Part shown: positions 18,201 to 25,365 of the stretch, piece after piece
How positions within the stretch are numbered: the stretch's first letter is position 1
How the letters are laid out: each line of letters opens with the position of its first letter
From: Legionella sp.
Lineage (GTDB): Bacteria; Pseudomonadota; Gammaproteobacteria; Legionellales; Legionellaceae
Length of the DNA: 37,688 nucleotides
NCBI GenBank assembly: GCA_030680075.1
Contig: JAUXWR010000343.1
Span: 1-37,688 of the forward strand
Direction: 5' to 3'
Translations under genes and position numbers: made by a program
Notes under the pieces: model-generated
What the model was told of the DNA's origin: nothing
Seen by the model: only the letters and a program-made list of their open reading frames with translations
Databases searched by the model: none

Positions 18201-19981
18201 GTTAATGTCGATAATCGTACAAGATAGTCCATTGAACGTGGGTGATCAAAAGCCGAACCTTGTTTTATCCAGATAAGATGATAACGAAGAAAGAAATAGA
18301 GCAAAGGATTTTTGTCTACCAAAAAGATATTAGGAGCATCCTCGGCTTTTAAATAGCTGAATTTAACTGTTTCAAATGAAAGAAGAACATCTAATAGTTT
18401 CACCAATTGTTCAGGGTTTTCAGAGTCACTTGCAATCATCATTAATGCTCTGAATACCTGTGCTTTCACACGGGATTCGAATTTTTTAAAGATTTCCTGA
18501 TTAAGCCGATTCAGAAGTTGTAGTTGGCGTGTTGGCAGAGTAATGTTTAATTGATTCAGCAGATGAAGTAAATCTTCTTTGCTAGCTCCATCCCTTTTTT
18601 TAATATCAACTGCATCCGAAACAGCGTTATCCTCATCTAAAGTCAATAAAGAGGCGGCTGGATCCAGCAGTAAATTAGCGTCTGGCAGGTTTTTTAATTG
18701 CCAGGCACGAAAGTCATAATTAAATTTTAGTGTCCATGATTCACCTTCTCTATCCAGAAAAAAACCTAAAGGGAGCAGATCCAAATCTGACGTTATCTCG
18801 TGTCCACGAACCCCATTTTGGCTGGCAAATAAAACTTTTTTGGCGTCATCTGAAATATAGAATTTAAACTTTGAATTATATTTACCTTTTTCATGTCTGC
18901 CAGGCTCTGATGCAAACTGTTGTTGGTCCTGATTGTCGTTTAAATCTTCAACGGAACTTTTCAGAGAACTAATCCACAGCGCGGTATTAATATAACCTGC
19001 CTGTTTTAACCTATCGTAAACAGCATAATTTTGATGTACGTGTGAGGAATCAATCCACTGACTATTTTCAACTTCATGCGCCAATGCCGCTATCGAATCG
19101 ATAGCTATATTTTGTTTGGCATTGAAAACGTGTTCCTGTTGCTGATTCTTATCAATTTGCAAGTGCAATGACAAAGGCGTTGTCCATAGACGCAAGTGTT
19201 CTGGCAAGTGATGTTTTTCGGGATTATTACACTTTACAGAAGGGATAGCGGCTTTTTTAACTGCAACTGCTTTATCTAAAAGCTGATGTGGTGTGAATTT
19301 CTCGCGCAGTGAATCAGTATTAGGTTGGGTATTTTTTGCATTGTCTTCAATAGTACTCTGAAGGTTTAGTGTTATGCGTTCTGATTCTTGTTCATCACTG
19401 AGTGGAATACTATTAAAAGTCCAAATTAAATCAACGCTCTTTTTAAGCCATAATAAAAAGCGATAAATCAATCCATGTGAAATAATATCTGCAGGCTGTG
19501 CCTGACTTTGCACCTGCTTCAGATGAACAAACCCTTTGAGAAAACTCTGAGCAGAAAATAACCGAGATTTGCTCATTTTACCTGAGTCAATATAAGCTTG
19601 CATGTGTTGATTAGATTGAAGAGCTGCATATTCCGCGAGTGACTGACCATCTGAAAACGTGTATTTCCAGCTTGATGCGTCCAATACGCCATTATTAGTA
19701 AAAGCAAGCCAACGTTTCAATTGCACACAGTCAGGGTCATTGTCCTGTAATGCCCATTTAATCTTGTATTCGACGTAATTCTGTAATACAGCTTTGATAA
19801 GTCGGGGAACAACGTATGACAGAAATAAAGCAACCAGCCCACTCGTAACAGCCAGAACTATGCTGAGTGGGATAAACACACTTAAACCTGTCAATGCTGG
19901 AATGCCTAAAGCAACAAGTGCTGATATACCCAATAACCCCGCAGCAAGCCCTGCTATAAAAGAACGAATCTTTTTATTCAT
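15287..19981 (-). CDS. Large membrane-anchored SecA-like DEAD-type ATPase
   Basis: 1564 aa from the ATG at 19981 (GAGG 6 bases upstream; a TTG at 20005 is less likely). Near the N-terminus are two hydrophobic helices (FIAGLAAGLLGISALVALGI; FIPLSIVLAVTSGLVALFL). A long middle part (~100-900) matches nothing I know. The C-terminal ~600 residues have SecA-type motor motifs in order: QVETGEGKTL (Walker A, ~residue 975), VSVITHNEILAEKA, AIIDEADNVVIDV (Walker B, ~1070), CGLTGTIGEKA, TAAGSRGTDFEG and VIQKAGRIGRNGALG (~1430). True SecA is about 900 aa and not membrane anchored by its N-terminus, so this is a paralogue, not the housekeeping translocase. Possible secreted effector or envelope-located motor. 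Confidence 0.75.
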   Translation of the reverse strand: MNKKIRSFIAGLAAGLLGISALVALGIPALTGLSVFIPLSIVLAVTSGLVALFLSYVVPRLIKAVLQNYVEYKIKWALQDNDPDCVQLKRWLAFTNNGVLDASSWKYTFSDGQSLAEYAALQSNQHMQAYIDSGKMSKSRLFSAQSFLKGFVHLKQVQSQAQPADIISHGLIYRFLLWLKKSVDLIWTFNSIPLSDEQESERITLNLQSTIEDNAKNTQPNTDSLREKFTPHQLLDKAVAVKKAAIPSVKCNNPEKHHLPEHLRLWTTPLSLHLQIDKNQQQEHVFNAKQNIAIDSIAALAHEVENSQWIDSSHVHQNYAVYDRLKQAGYINTALWISSLKSSVEDLNDNQDQQQFASEPGRHEKGKYNSKFKFYISDDAKKVLFASQNGVRGHEITSDLDLLPLGFFLDREGESWTLKFNYDFRAWQLKNLPDANLLLDPAASLLTLDEDNAVSDAVDIKKRDGASKEDLLHLLNQLNITLPTRQLQLLNRLNQEIFKKFESRVKAQVFRALMMIASDSENPEQLVKLLDVLLSFETVKFSYLKAEDAPNIFLVDKNPLLYFFLRYHLIWIKQGSAFDHPRSMDYLVRLSTLTAEELVWFGKLTEKDSYPPDYYDFEELSAGLFYFVDFFKAQGIDLPKVEYSRDGKSYISGFQEPVTVIKGLLDCIALARNSKAMQQLQTRFFNQMPIDLTVAKAQLRAGYNFVHRAMCFDSAYVANAALKKKFKTKFSQFANPFLISAEEFKNTSYSRTLPDRDDAIYYRALYLRFIALNVDPAAVEEALSQWEAITRTSLDSCATLWDKDHRQYDTRFMELTRGVSQHWETLKDYALSLPRKNRAETRASYIPQGLANEAAKARAIEEYIANRRYSDNDISELMEKLSLDKGLTNELTEEINVLNQLIEKYHDMSPDELNAALKNARDASSEENIALLRETCYRLSRTEKNNHKGEWLRLEQLVSILISLKKDTLFQVETGEGKTLIIQFMALLKALDGKHVSVITHNEILAEKASDKLQTLATLLGLKVSNKNNSDSDIEASNIHYVDIANAVLGERLSRLNNTNKISDKDCVAIIDEADNVVIDVHANTTMQISRASQKVEEEFIVFLTLLNHVVRTELAVAETHDRIEHREIVRRALQAQPYYQQANLQEDETLDFWIKAAVSSMQCHEKSDYVIETSGSEEVVYIVHKDTTGRVDKLSQWSEGVHQCVAAWEKENGHPDIKVPGLSEVIAEGDIAAFLQENFTSRCGLTGTIGEKAVQQQIQQLLHTEIIVEMPRAKRPKLQGANWPKIVDKTNPEHPVADCFNRSYCFPPIYTDDEAAHFAKIVEALCNAHNNRQSSIVFFNTITECDEFHRYLLEHNFAEALSRYIQILDDTHDPLKAAIRPAEETIIERASDEQMITLTTAAGSRGTDFEGLDVGIIAKPGLGRVVIQKAGRIGRNGALGVVYEIYCNADLQQAEAILPILPDIDVQNPFRRDVELFEKSKQSRDLQSIIERAPLREENQKLQAEFINTLRKHAPDQRKDLENAWCKFFTRYGQKNNSLSYEQKLEQFTLELASGAPNLYAQD

Positions 19982-20005
19982 ATGCGACCTCAAAATCGAG
20001 CGCAA

Positions 20006-20164
20006 TTATAACATATTGCCGATGATGAATCCATATAGACCGATACTAAAGCATTGTAAGCCATCTAAATACAATTGACGCTCAGGTGAAAACTCAAGGC
20101 TTTTTAAAAGAAAACGCGCACGCTCAACAGCATTTTTAAACGTTAAACACTGATCTTCACTCAT
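20006..20164 (-). CDS. Small protein upstream of SecA-like gene (52 aa)
   Basis: ATG at 20164, stop at 20006-20008, 24 bases before the SecA-like start on the same strand. It begins MSEDQCLTFKNAVERARFLL and ends with a hydrophobic FSIGLYGFIIGNML. A GTG four codons upstream is an alternative start. The ribosome-binding site is poor, so it may be a gene remnant. Position suggests cotranscription with the large ATPase gene. Family unknown. On the other strand, 20192-20242, an acidic C-terminal-like frame (DSEDSDEDGYNYY) also looks like a remnant. Confidence 0.4.
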   Translation of the reverse strand: MSEDQCLTFKNAVERARFLLKSLEFSPERQLYLDGLQCFSIGLYGFIIGNML

Positions 20165-20245
20165 CTCAATATTCACATAAACTCAATTAGATACTGACTC
20201 GGAAGATAGTGATGAAGATGGATACAATTATTATTGAACAAGTAG

Positions 20246-20272
20246 GCTGGGCTAAACGAAGTGCAGCCCAGC
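20246..20272. repeat. Short extragenic palindrome
   Basis: GCTGGGCT, 11-base loop AAACGAAGTGC, AGCCCAGC. It resembles a common REP-type palindrome and lies in the gap between the 52-aa gene and hipA. It might also terminate transcription, but no T-run follows. Confidence 0.5.
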
Positions 20273-20322
20273 ATCCAGACTATGCCAAAGCTCCGCTTTA
20301 GACCCAAAGTATTACTTTTTAC

Positions 20323-21579
20323 TCACACGCCTTGTTGACGGAGTCCATTTGCTCGCTTATCAATTAATGCACTTATTCGTTTAGGGATTTTTGCTTGTGG
20401 ATGTTTATCCATTACTTGCTCAAGGACACGATCTTTATAAGTTAAAATAAGCTCTCGGGTATCTTTCATTCGTTGGGTAAATGACCCTTTTTTTATTCCT
20501 AGTTCTTCCTCAAGAAGAGTAAACTGATTTAAGCCTATTTTTGCAAAATTATATCGGTCGCCAATTCTAAAAGAGAAGTCTTTATGTAAACTCTCATAAA
20601 TCGATGTGCATAGAAGATCATAAAATGGTGCAAGTTCATTTTTATTGTCAATTAATAGTAATGAAATGTTCTTAGAGTGGCTATCGTTATTTCCAATGAA
20701 CAAATTAAAACTCACCCAAGAGAGAAATTCTTGCAAGGCTTGAATCCGTTTAGTTGCTGTCACATGATTAAGCAATAGTTCATAATTGTTCTTTATAGTT
20801 GGTCCACCTTTAAACTCATATTTTGCCGCGCTCACTACTCCCTGGGCTTGACAAAAATCTTGTTGATGCAGCCGTTGCACCATCCCTTGCATGTCTTTAA
20901 TACGATCGTATCGTTCTGTTACAAATAAGGGATAAACGCCATCTAAAATCTCACAAGGAGCTACATTGAGGCCAATTGCGCGAGCTAATTCCATACAATA
21001 AAATTCATTATATACAGATTCTTTAATACCATGGCGAAGAATGGGCGTTTTAATGATGTGAGTGGTGGGTGCTCCATGAGTGGGCAAAAATAAATTTTCT
21101 TCTTTTAAAATAGCTGCAAATTTGTCTTGAGCTCCAGCAAGAGAAAGATAACCAGGTTCCATCCGAGAAACCACTTCAGCAATAGATTTTTTTTTACTTA
21201 TTGCCCCATAAATTTCTTCTATATCTATTTTTTTCAGATGTCCACTATTGGGCTTATATGAAAACTCCTCGTCTGCTGTAATAATAACGGCCCCAGCACA
21301 GTCTTGCCCAAAGCGCTCCAAAAATTCGAAAGAGCCATGAATATTATGATCGCGCTCCAATGCGTCAAGCACATCACCTTCAGGAAGAAGATTTTCAAAA
21401 AAAGACAGCGTAATTTTATTGTTAAAGTTTTGCAGAGAGAGTGGCATAGCCAAACTTAAGGGAAAACTATTTTGGCCAACTAGCCACTGTTTATCATAAG
21501 AAAAAGAAGAAACCAGGTTTTCATCGCGCGACAAAACACCTACTCGTTGGTTTTCGTAAAAAACATAAAGAGATTTCAT
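20323..21579 (-). CDS. hipA: HipA-type serine/threonine kinase toxin
   Basis: 418 aa, typical HipA length. N-terminal HipA domain (VFYENQRVGVLSRDE, FFENLLPEGD), then the kinase-like core: SLAGAQDKFAA (residues ~146-156), ATP-binding HIIKTP (Lys177), catalytic IGNNDSHSKN (Asp299, Asn304) and the DFG-like APFYDLLCTS (Asp321). All the key residues are present, so it should be active. HipA phosphorylates glutamyl-tRNA synthetase in E. coli and causes growth arrest; the target here is not known. Its start overlaps the hipB stop by 4 bp. Confidence 0.92.
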   Translation of the reverse strand: MKSLYVFYENQRVGVLSRDENLVSSFSYDKQWLVGQNSFPLSLAMPLSLQNFNNKITLSFFENLLPEGDVLDALERDHNIHGSFEFLERFGQDCAGAVIITADEEFSYKPNSGHLKKIDIEEIYGAISKKKSIAEVVSRMEPGYLSLAGAQDKFAAILKEENLFLPTHGAPTTHIIKTPILRHGIKESVYNEFYCMELARAIGLNVAPCEILDGVYPLFVTERYDRIKDMQGMVQRLHQQDFCQAQGVVSAAKYEFKGGPTIKNNYELLLNHVTATKRIQALQEFLSWVSFNLFIGNNDSHSKNISLLLIDNKNELAPFYDLLCTSIYESLHKDFSFRIGDRYNFAKIGLNQFTLLEEELGIKKGSFTQRMKDTRELILTYKDRVLEQVMDKHPQAKIPKRISALIDKRANGLRQQGV

Positions 21580-21797
21580 GATTCCATCTCAAGTATAATT
21601 TTAAAGCCTAGAACTTTAGACATTTTTAAAATTGTTGATAGTTGAACGTCAGACTCGCCGAGTTCGATGCGACTGATACCATTATGAGAAAGATTGCAAA
21701 AAGCCGCCAACGATTTTTGGGTTATTTTTAATTGATGCCGCCGCATTTTAAGTACTTCTGCCAATTTTTCTGTACTATTAATAATGTTTTTATCCAT
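21576..21797 (-). CDS. hipB: HipB-type HTH antitoxin
   Basis: 73 aa Xre/Cro-type helix-turn-helix: ITQKSLAAFCNLSHNGISRI is the recognition region, followed by STILKMSKVLGFKIILEM, the HipB C-terminal strand. It represses its own operon and neutralises HipA. Stop overlaps the hipA start (ATGA), giving coupled translation. Upstream repeats at 21821-21883 are its likely operators. Confidence 0.9.
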   Translation of the reverse strand: MDKNIINSTEKLAEVLKMRRHQLKITQKSLAAFCNLSHNGISRIELGESDVQLSTILKMSKVLGFKIILEMES

Positions 21798-21820
21798 AAG
21801 CCTAACCTCATGAAATTCCT

Positions 21821-21883
21821 ATTATAATGAGAATTATAGCTAATTTAGACGATTTTACAAATATTTCTTATTATAATGAGAAT
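21821..21883 (-). promoter_or_regulatory. hipBA operator/promoter repeats
   Basis: The 14-base word ATTATAATGAGAAT occurs twice, at 21821-21834 and 21870-21883 (49 bases apart). A weaker version, AATGAGAATAAT, follows near 21936. Read on the minus strand it contains TATAAT, so the proposed operators overlap the -10 boxes of hipBA. This is the arrangement expected for HipB autorepression. The rest of the 380-base gap to 22178 shows nothing I can interpret. Confidence 0.6.
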
Positions 21884-22177
21884 TTATATTGAGAGCGGCT
21901 ATTAGTCCAAAAAATTACCCTTGAAATGAGAATAATGATATCAGACCACGGTTGCAGCTGAAAAAATGCATCTCAAGGATTTTTCTCCCATTTTATTTCC
22001 TATAAAATAGGCATCAAACCCAAGGCACCACAATATGCTCGTTTTAATTGTCAAAATGTTATACATTTTCTTATTGAAAACTCAGAAACATGAACCCAAT
22101 CTATTTTATTTTTTAATTGAGAGCTGTTCGTTTTTATGCCACAATGGTTCAATTAATTTCGATGACAGAAAAAAATC

Positions 22178-22471
22178 ATGAATGACGATGAAGATGTTAA
22201 TAGTTATAGCCAGTTTCTCACTTTATATCACTATGCCAGCAATGCCATAAAAGTAGGAGGAGGGAGTCTGATTGGAGCTGCTGCTATTTGGGGTTTATAT
22301 AAAGGAGCTGACACATTGAGTGTATCAGTCCCTGTAACAACTGTAGGCTTAGGTATACTAGCGGTTGGAATTTTTGCCAAAAAACCTATTCAAGATCTTA
22401 TTGCTTTGAATGCGGAATATGTAGCAGCAGCTAAAAAAGCAACTGAGGATGAAAAAATAAAAATGCCTTAA
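22178..22471 (+). CDS. Small two-helix membrane protein (97 aa)
   Basis: 97 aa. Two hydrophobic helices (VGGGSLIGAAAIWGLYKGA and PVTTVGLGILAVGIFAKKP), an acidic N-terminus (MNDDEDVNSYSQ) and a charged C-terminal tail. Reminiscent of small inner-membrane proteins, but no family recognised. No good ribosome-binding site is visible. Followed directly by MITE copy 1. Confidence 0.5.
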   Translation: MNDDEDVNSYSQFLTLYHYASNAIKVGGGSLIGAAAIWGLYKGADTLSVSVPVTTVGLGILAVGIFAKKPIQDLIALNAEYVAAAKKATEDEKIKMP

Positions 22472-22505
22472 TACGCATTTTTAGGGAGGCAATTCTTTTC
22501 AACAG

Positions 22506-22715
22506 GGGTCAAGCCTTGCTTTTTGCTTTCTATTCTTACTTATTTTAGTAATACAACTTACCCATGAATAAGATAGACAAAATACTCTCCAATTTCTGCA
22601 AAGCTGTATTCTCCACTACAAATTGTTGGTATTTTTGTGTGCATATACATTAGTCCATTTATTCATAGCCATAATTCTATAATTATTAGGCAAAGCAAAA
22701 AGCAAGGCTTGACCC
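22506..22715. mobile_element. MITE copy 1 of the RAYT family
   Basis: 210 bp, ends GGGTCAAGCCTTGCTTTTTG and CAAAAAGCAAGGCTTGACCC as inverted repeats. Inner sequence contains CTCCAATTTCTGCAAAGCTG and ACAAATTGTTGGTATTTTTG, shared with the other copies and with the transposase gene at 25369-26229. It ends 11 bases before an ankyrin-gene fragment. Confidence 0.9.
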
Positions 22716-22726
22716 TCTAATTCCTG

Positions 22727-22890
22727 AGCTCTGGCAATTTCAATGGGTCGGAGAGTGTGTGATTTATAGTTATTCAATTTCTCATATTGTGAAGTAATCA
22801 AAATTTCAATTATCTAAGTGCATCGTTGGTAATAATAACAGTAAAATACTGATCATCTGCGGTCAGTTTAATCATCTCATGAAAGGTCGG
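22727..22890 (-). pseudogene. Fragment of an ankyrin-repeat gene
   Basis: 164 bases nearly identical to 29833-29997, the middle of the 904-aa ankyrin gene, in the same orientation. It would encode ITSQYEKLNNYKSHTLRP and following. One base is missing relative to the intact gene (ATCTAAG for ATCTTAAG), giving a frameshift, and both ends are cut. Confidence 0.8.
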
Positions 22891-22993
22891 GAAAATATAT
22901 TACCCAATTGCTGCAATGAACTTAAATGGTGTAGCTTACTTCTTTTCGATAATATATTTATTCAGCCTAATGTTCGCACGATAGGAGAAATCG

Positions 22994-24145
22994 ATGAAAT
23001 TAGTTCGTAACTTGTTAGCCTGCTGTTTTGTTTTTTTCATACCCATCGGATACTCCAACCACTCAGAACATTTGTCACCATTATTTAAAACATTTAAATC
23101 AGCATACCTTCTTCCTGCCACCAAAAACCCACAAGCCTCAAAAATTATCGCCGATATTTTAAATAAACATGATTATCTTGAAGAAACAAGTCAATCAATG
23201 TTGACGTTGATGGACAATGTTCAGCAATATCATCAAGAAATCATCCATGAATTACAAACCAAAGTATCTCATTTTCAGACCACTGCAGCGGATGAAAAAA
23301 TGCATATCAATCTCCTTGATTTGCGCTTATCTGATGCAGTTATGATGCTTGAAGCACAAAAAACCTCACCACGATTGACGCTTGAAATAGTTCAAAAAAT
23401 GCGTGAAATTGCAATTGACGCAGCGAGTGGCAATCACTCAGCTGATGAATTAAAGAACATGGATGTAGAATTTCAAACCTATATGAGCGCTATACCATAT
23501 GCCCAATCCATAAGAGTATTTGACGGTGTAAAAAAAATAGCAGGCGGAGACCTTTCGATTATATTTGGTAATAACAACACCCCAAATGCTACAGTGTACA
23601 TTAGCGTTCCCTCGATTGATCTCCCCTCATTAGGCCTCTCTGGTATAGATGTTCTAACAAATAGTGATGCGTTAGCCGCCATTTCCGAATTGGATTTAGC
23701 GATATCAACGCTCCAAGTCTGCATTGTAGCAACTTCAACACCCCACATTACTGATGCTCAAGTAATGTTAATAAATATTCCCTATATGCTGCATCAAAAC
23801 TTTGATTTTGTCCTTGCAGCACGCGAGCTTATCCTAAAAGCCATGAATGAATCCTTATCACCCCAAGATAGAGCTTTAATGGACATTGAATTTGATTATT
23901 TCAAACAGGCAATGCAAAAAACACAAACTTATGTATCTTTGTCCGGCCCAATCATGACAGGAAAAGGCAAAGTTACTATACAAATGGGATCGCAAAAGAT
24001 ACCAGAATCCACGCTTGAAATTAATATCCCAACCACAGATATCTATCTCCTTGGCATTAGTGAGTTACAAATTGGTTCTTTGTATGATACCAACGAAGCT
24101 TTTACAGTGATATTAAATATAATCAAAAATTTTGTGTACTATTGA
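22994..24145 (+). CDS. Secreted protein with two flagellin-D1-like modules
   Basis: 383 aa with a Sec signal peptide (MKLVRNLLACCFVFFIPIGY). After ~85 helical residues comes module 1 (~108-240): RLSDAVMMLEAQ, KMREIAIDAASGNHSADELK, FDGVKKIAGG, VYISVPSIDLPSLGLSGIDV and ALAAISELDLAISTL. Module 2 (~252-380) repeats the order: AARELILKAMNESLSPQDRA, GPIMTGKGKVTIQMG, TLEINIPTTDIYLLGISELQ. These blocks mirror flagellin: the N-terminal D1 helix (RELAVQAANGT..S.DR), then the C-terminal D1 strand and helix (IDLP..SALGLSGIDV...ALAAID.AI). The D0 helices that build the filament are missing, and flagellins do not carry Sec signals. So it is not a filament subunit; role unknown. Followed by a short piece resembling the 166-aa gene and by MITE copy 2. 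Confidence 0.6.
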   Translation: MKLVRNLLACCFVFFIPIGYSNHSEHLSPLFKTFKSAYLLPATKNPQASKIIADILNKHDYLEETSQSMLTLMDNVQQYHQEIIHELQTKVSHFQTTAADEKMHINLLDLRLSDAVMMLEAQKTSPRLTLEIVQKMREIAIDAASGNHSADELKNMDVEFQTYMSAIPYAQSIRVFDGVKKIAGGDLSIIFGNNNTPNATVYISVPSIDLPSLGLSGIDVLTNSDALAAISELDLAISTLQVCIVATSTPHITDAQVMLINIPYMLHQNFDFVLAARELILKAMNESLSPQDRALMDIEFDYFKQAMQKTQTYVSLSGPIMTGKGKVTIQMGSQKIPESTLEINIPTTDIYLLGISELQIGSLYDTNEAFTVILNIIKNFVYY

Positions 24146-24165
24146 GTAGTCAGATCGAGTAAAAA
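24143..24165 (-). pseudogene. Tiny fragment matching the 166-aa gene
   Basis: ATTGAGTAGTCAGATCGAGT plus AAA recurs at 34714-34736 with one difference, where it encodes FTRSDYSI inside the 34447-34947 gene. It overlaps the stop of the flagellin-like gene. Too short to prove common descent. Confidence 0.3.
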
Positions 24166-24180
24166 GAGCGAGAAGAGCGA

Positions 24181-24393
24181 GGGTCAAGCCTTGCTTTTTG
24201 CTTTCTATTCTTGCTTATTTTTAATAATATAGTTTACCCCTTAATAAGGTAGGCAAAAAATACTCTCCAATTTCTGCATAGCTGTATTCTCCACTACAAA
24301 TTGTTGGTATTTTTGTGTGCATATACATTAGTCCATTTATTCATAGCCATAATTCTATAATTATTAGACAAGGCAAAAAGCAAGGCTTGACCC
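24181..24393. mobile_element. MITE copy 2 of the RAYT family
   Basis: 213 bp with the same inverted ends as copy 1 (GGGTCAAGCCTTGC ... GCAAGGCTTGACCC) and the same inner blocks. Preceded by AGAGCGAGAAGAGCGA, the left flank typical of the family. It fills most of the gap before the reductase-like gene. Confidence 0.9.
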
Positions 24394-24517
24394 TCATCTT
24401 TACTCATCTTTAATGAGATCTTTGGCTACGTAAATCGGAAATACATAAATGCGATATTCCTGTTTGTAATTGAAAAAAACTAAGAATAAAATTATATGCT
24501 TTAGTCTATATGGAATA

Positions 24518-25345
24518 ATGATGACCAAACTCTTCACTGCTAAAATTGACAAAATTCAAGATAAGGGTAATGCCTTCAAAGTAACCTTTCAATCTCCGCC
24601 TGATGGTTTTGATTTAAAACCTGGTCAATATATTGAAGTTTATAGCGATAATGATTCTGGATTAAAAAAACCCCTTTATCTTGCTGCAACACTTGCCTCA
24701 AAAAGACCAGGATTTTTTAAAGTGAATGCAGGCAAACCTCAAGATCCTGCAGTAGAAAGAGAATGGTTATTTCTTCAAGCTCAAGAAGAGGAAAAAATGC
24801 AAATTAGAGGGCCATTTGGCCGCGCATTTCCCTTAGAGAAAATAGAGAATCACCCTTTACTATTAATCATTGCAGGCTCAGGATTTGCATCAGTGCAGTC
24901 AATCTTTTCTCGCCTCCTAGAAAATGAACATACTAAGCTTCTTTATACTGCGAAAACCTTGCATGATATTCAATGGATGAAGAAGGTAAAAATGTTAGCA
25001 ACACAAGACAAAAATTATATTACATTAACACGTGAAGAAGTTGCCCTCGAGGGATTTAAATTTGGTCGTTTAAATCAACATTTATCGAGTATGCCTATTA
25101 CTGAAGACACGCGAGTCTTTATTTGTGGCCCAACAGGATTCCTAAGAGATATGTCGCAAATATTACTAGATAAGCAACTTGAGATGGCCAATATTCATGT
25201 CATTTTAAATACAATTCTTCCTGGAAAAGAGGATATGTGTCCCATTTTTAGTTTAGATGAGTTGAGTGATGACGAAATTTTACATGCTATCGGCCTCAAA
25301 TACTCCCGTCTTGATTTAGAGCCGCAACAGATAAACCGAATTTAA
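24518..25345 (+). CDS. Ferredoxin-reductase-like FAD/NAD-binding protein
   Basis: About 275 aa from ATG 24518 (or the adjacent ATG at 24521, 6 bases after GGA); an upstream TTG frame has no support. FNR-superfamily plan: beta-barrel FAD part (FDLKPGQYIEVYSDND, IRGPFGRAFPL), then the nucleotide-binding part LLLIIAGSGFASVQSIFSRL and the C-terminal FICGPTGFLRDMSQILL. The flavin motif RxYS is replaced by KPLYLAA, so FAD binding may differ. No 2Fe-2S domain. It resembles reductase subunits of cytochrome-b5-reductase/phenol-hydroxylase type. Partner not visible nearby. Confidence 0.75.
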   Translation: MMTKLFTAKIDKIQDKGNAFKVTFQSPPDGFDLKPGQYIEVYSDNDSGLKKPLYLAATLASKRPGFFKVNAGKPQDPAVEREWLFLQAQEEEKMQIRGPFGRAFPLEKIENHPLLLIIAGSGFASVQSIFSRLLENEHTKLLYTAKTLHDIQWMKKVKMLATQDKNYITLTREEVALEGFKFGRLNQHLSSMPITEDTRVFICGPTGFLRDMSQILLDKQLEMANIHVILNTILPGKEDMCPIFSLDELSDDEILHAIGLKYSRLDLEPQQINRI

Positions 25346-25365
25346 ACCATGAAATGCAAAGCGAG

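Noticed and set aside
15287..19981. Housekeeping SecA
   Set aside because: Length, N-terminal membrane helices and missing SecA core sequence outside the ATPase motifs show it is a paralogue only.
22616..22801. 61-aa minus-strand reading frame
   Set aside because: It is a chimera of MITE copy 1 and the ankyrin-gene fragment; no ribosome-binding site, and both parts are explained otherwise.
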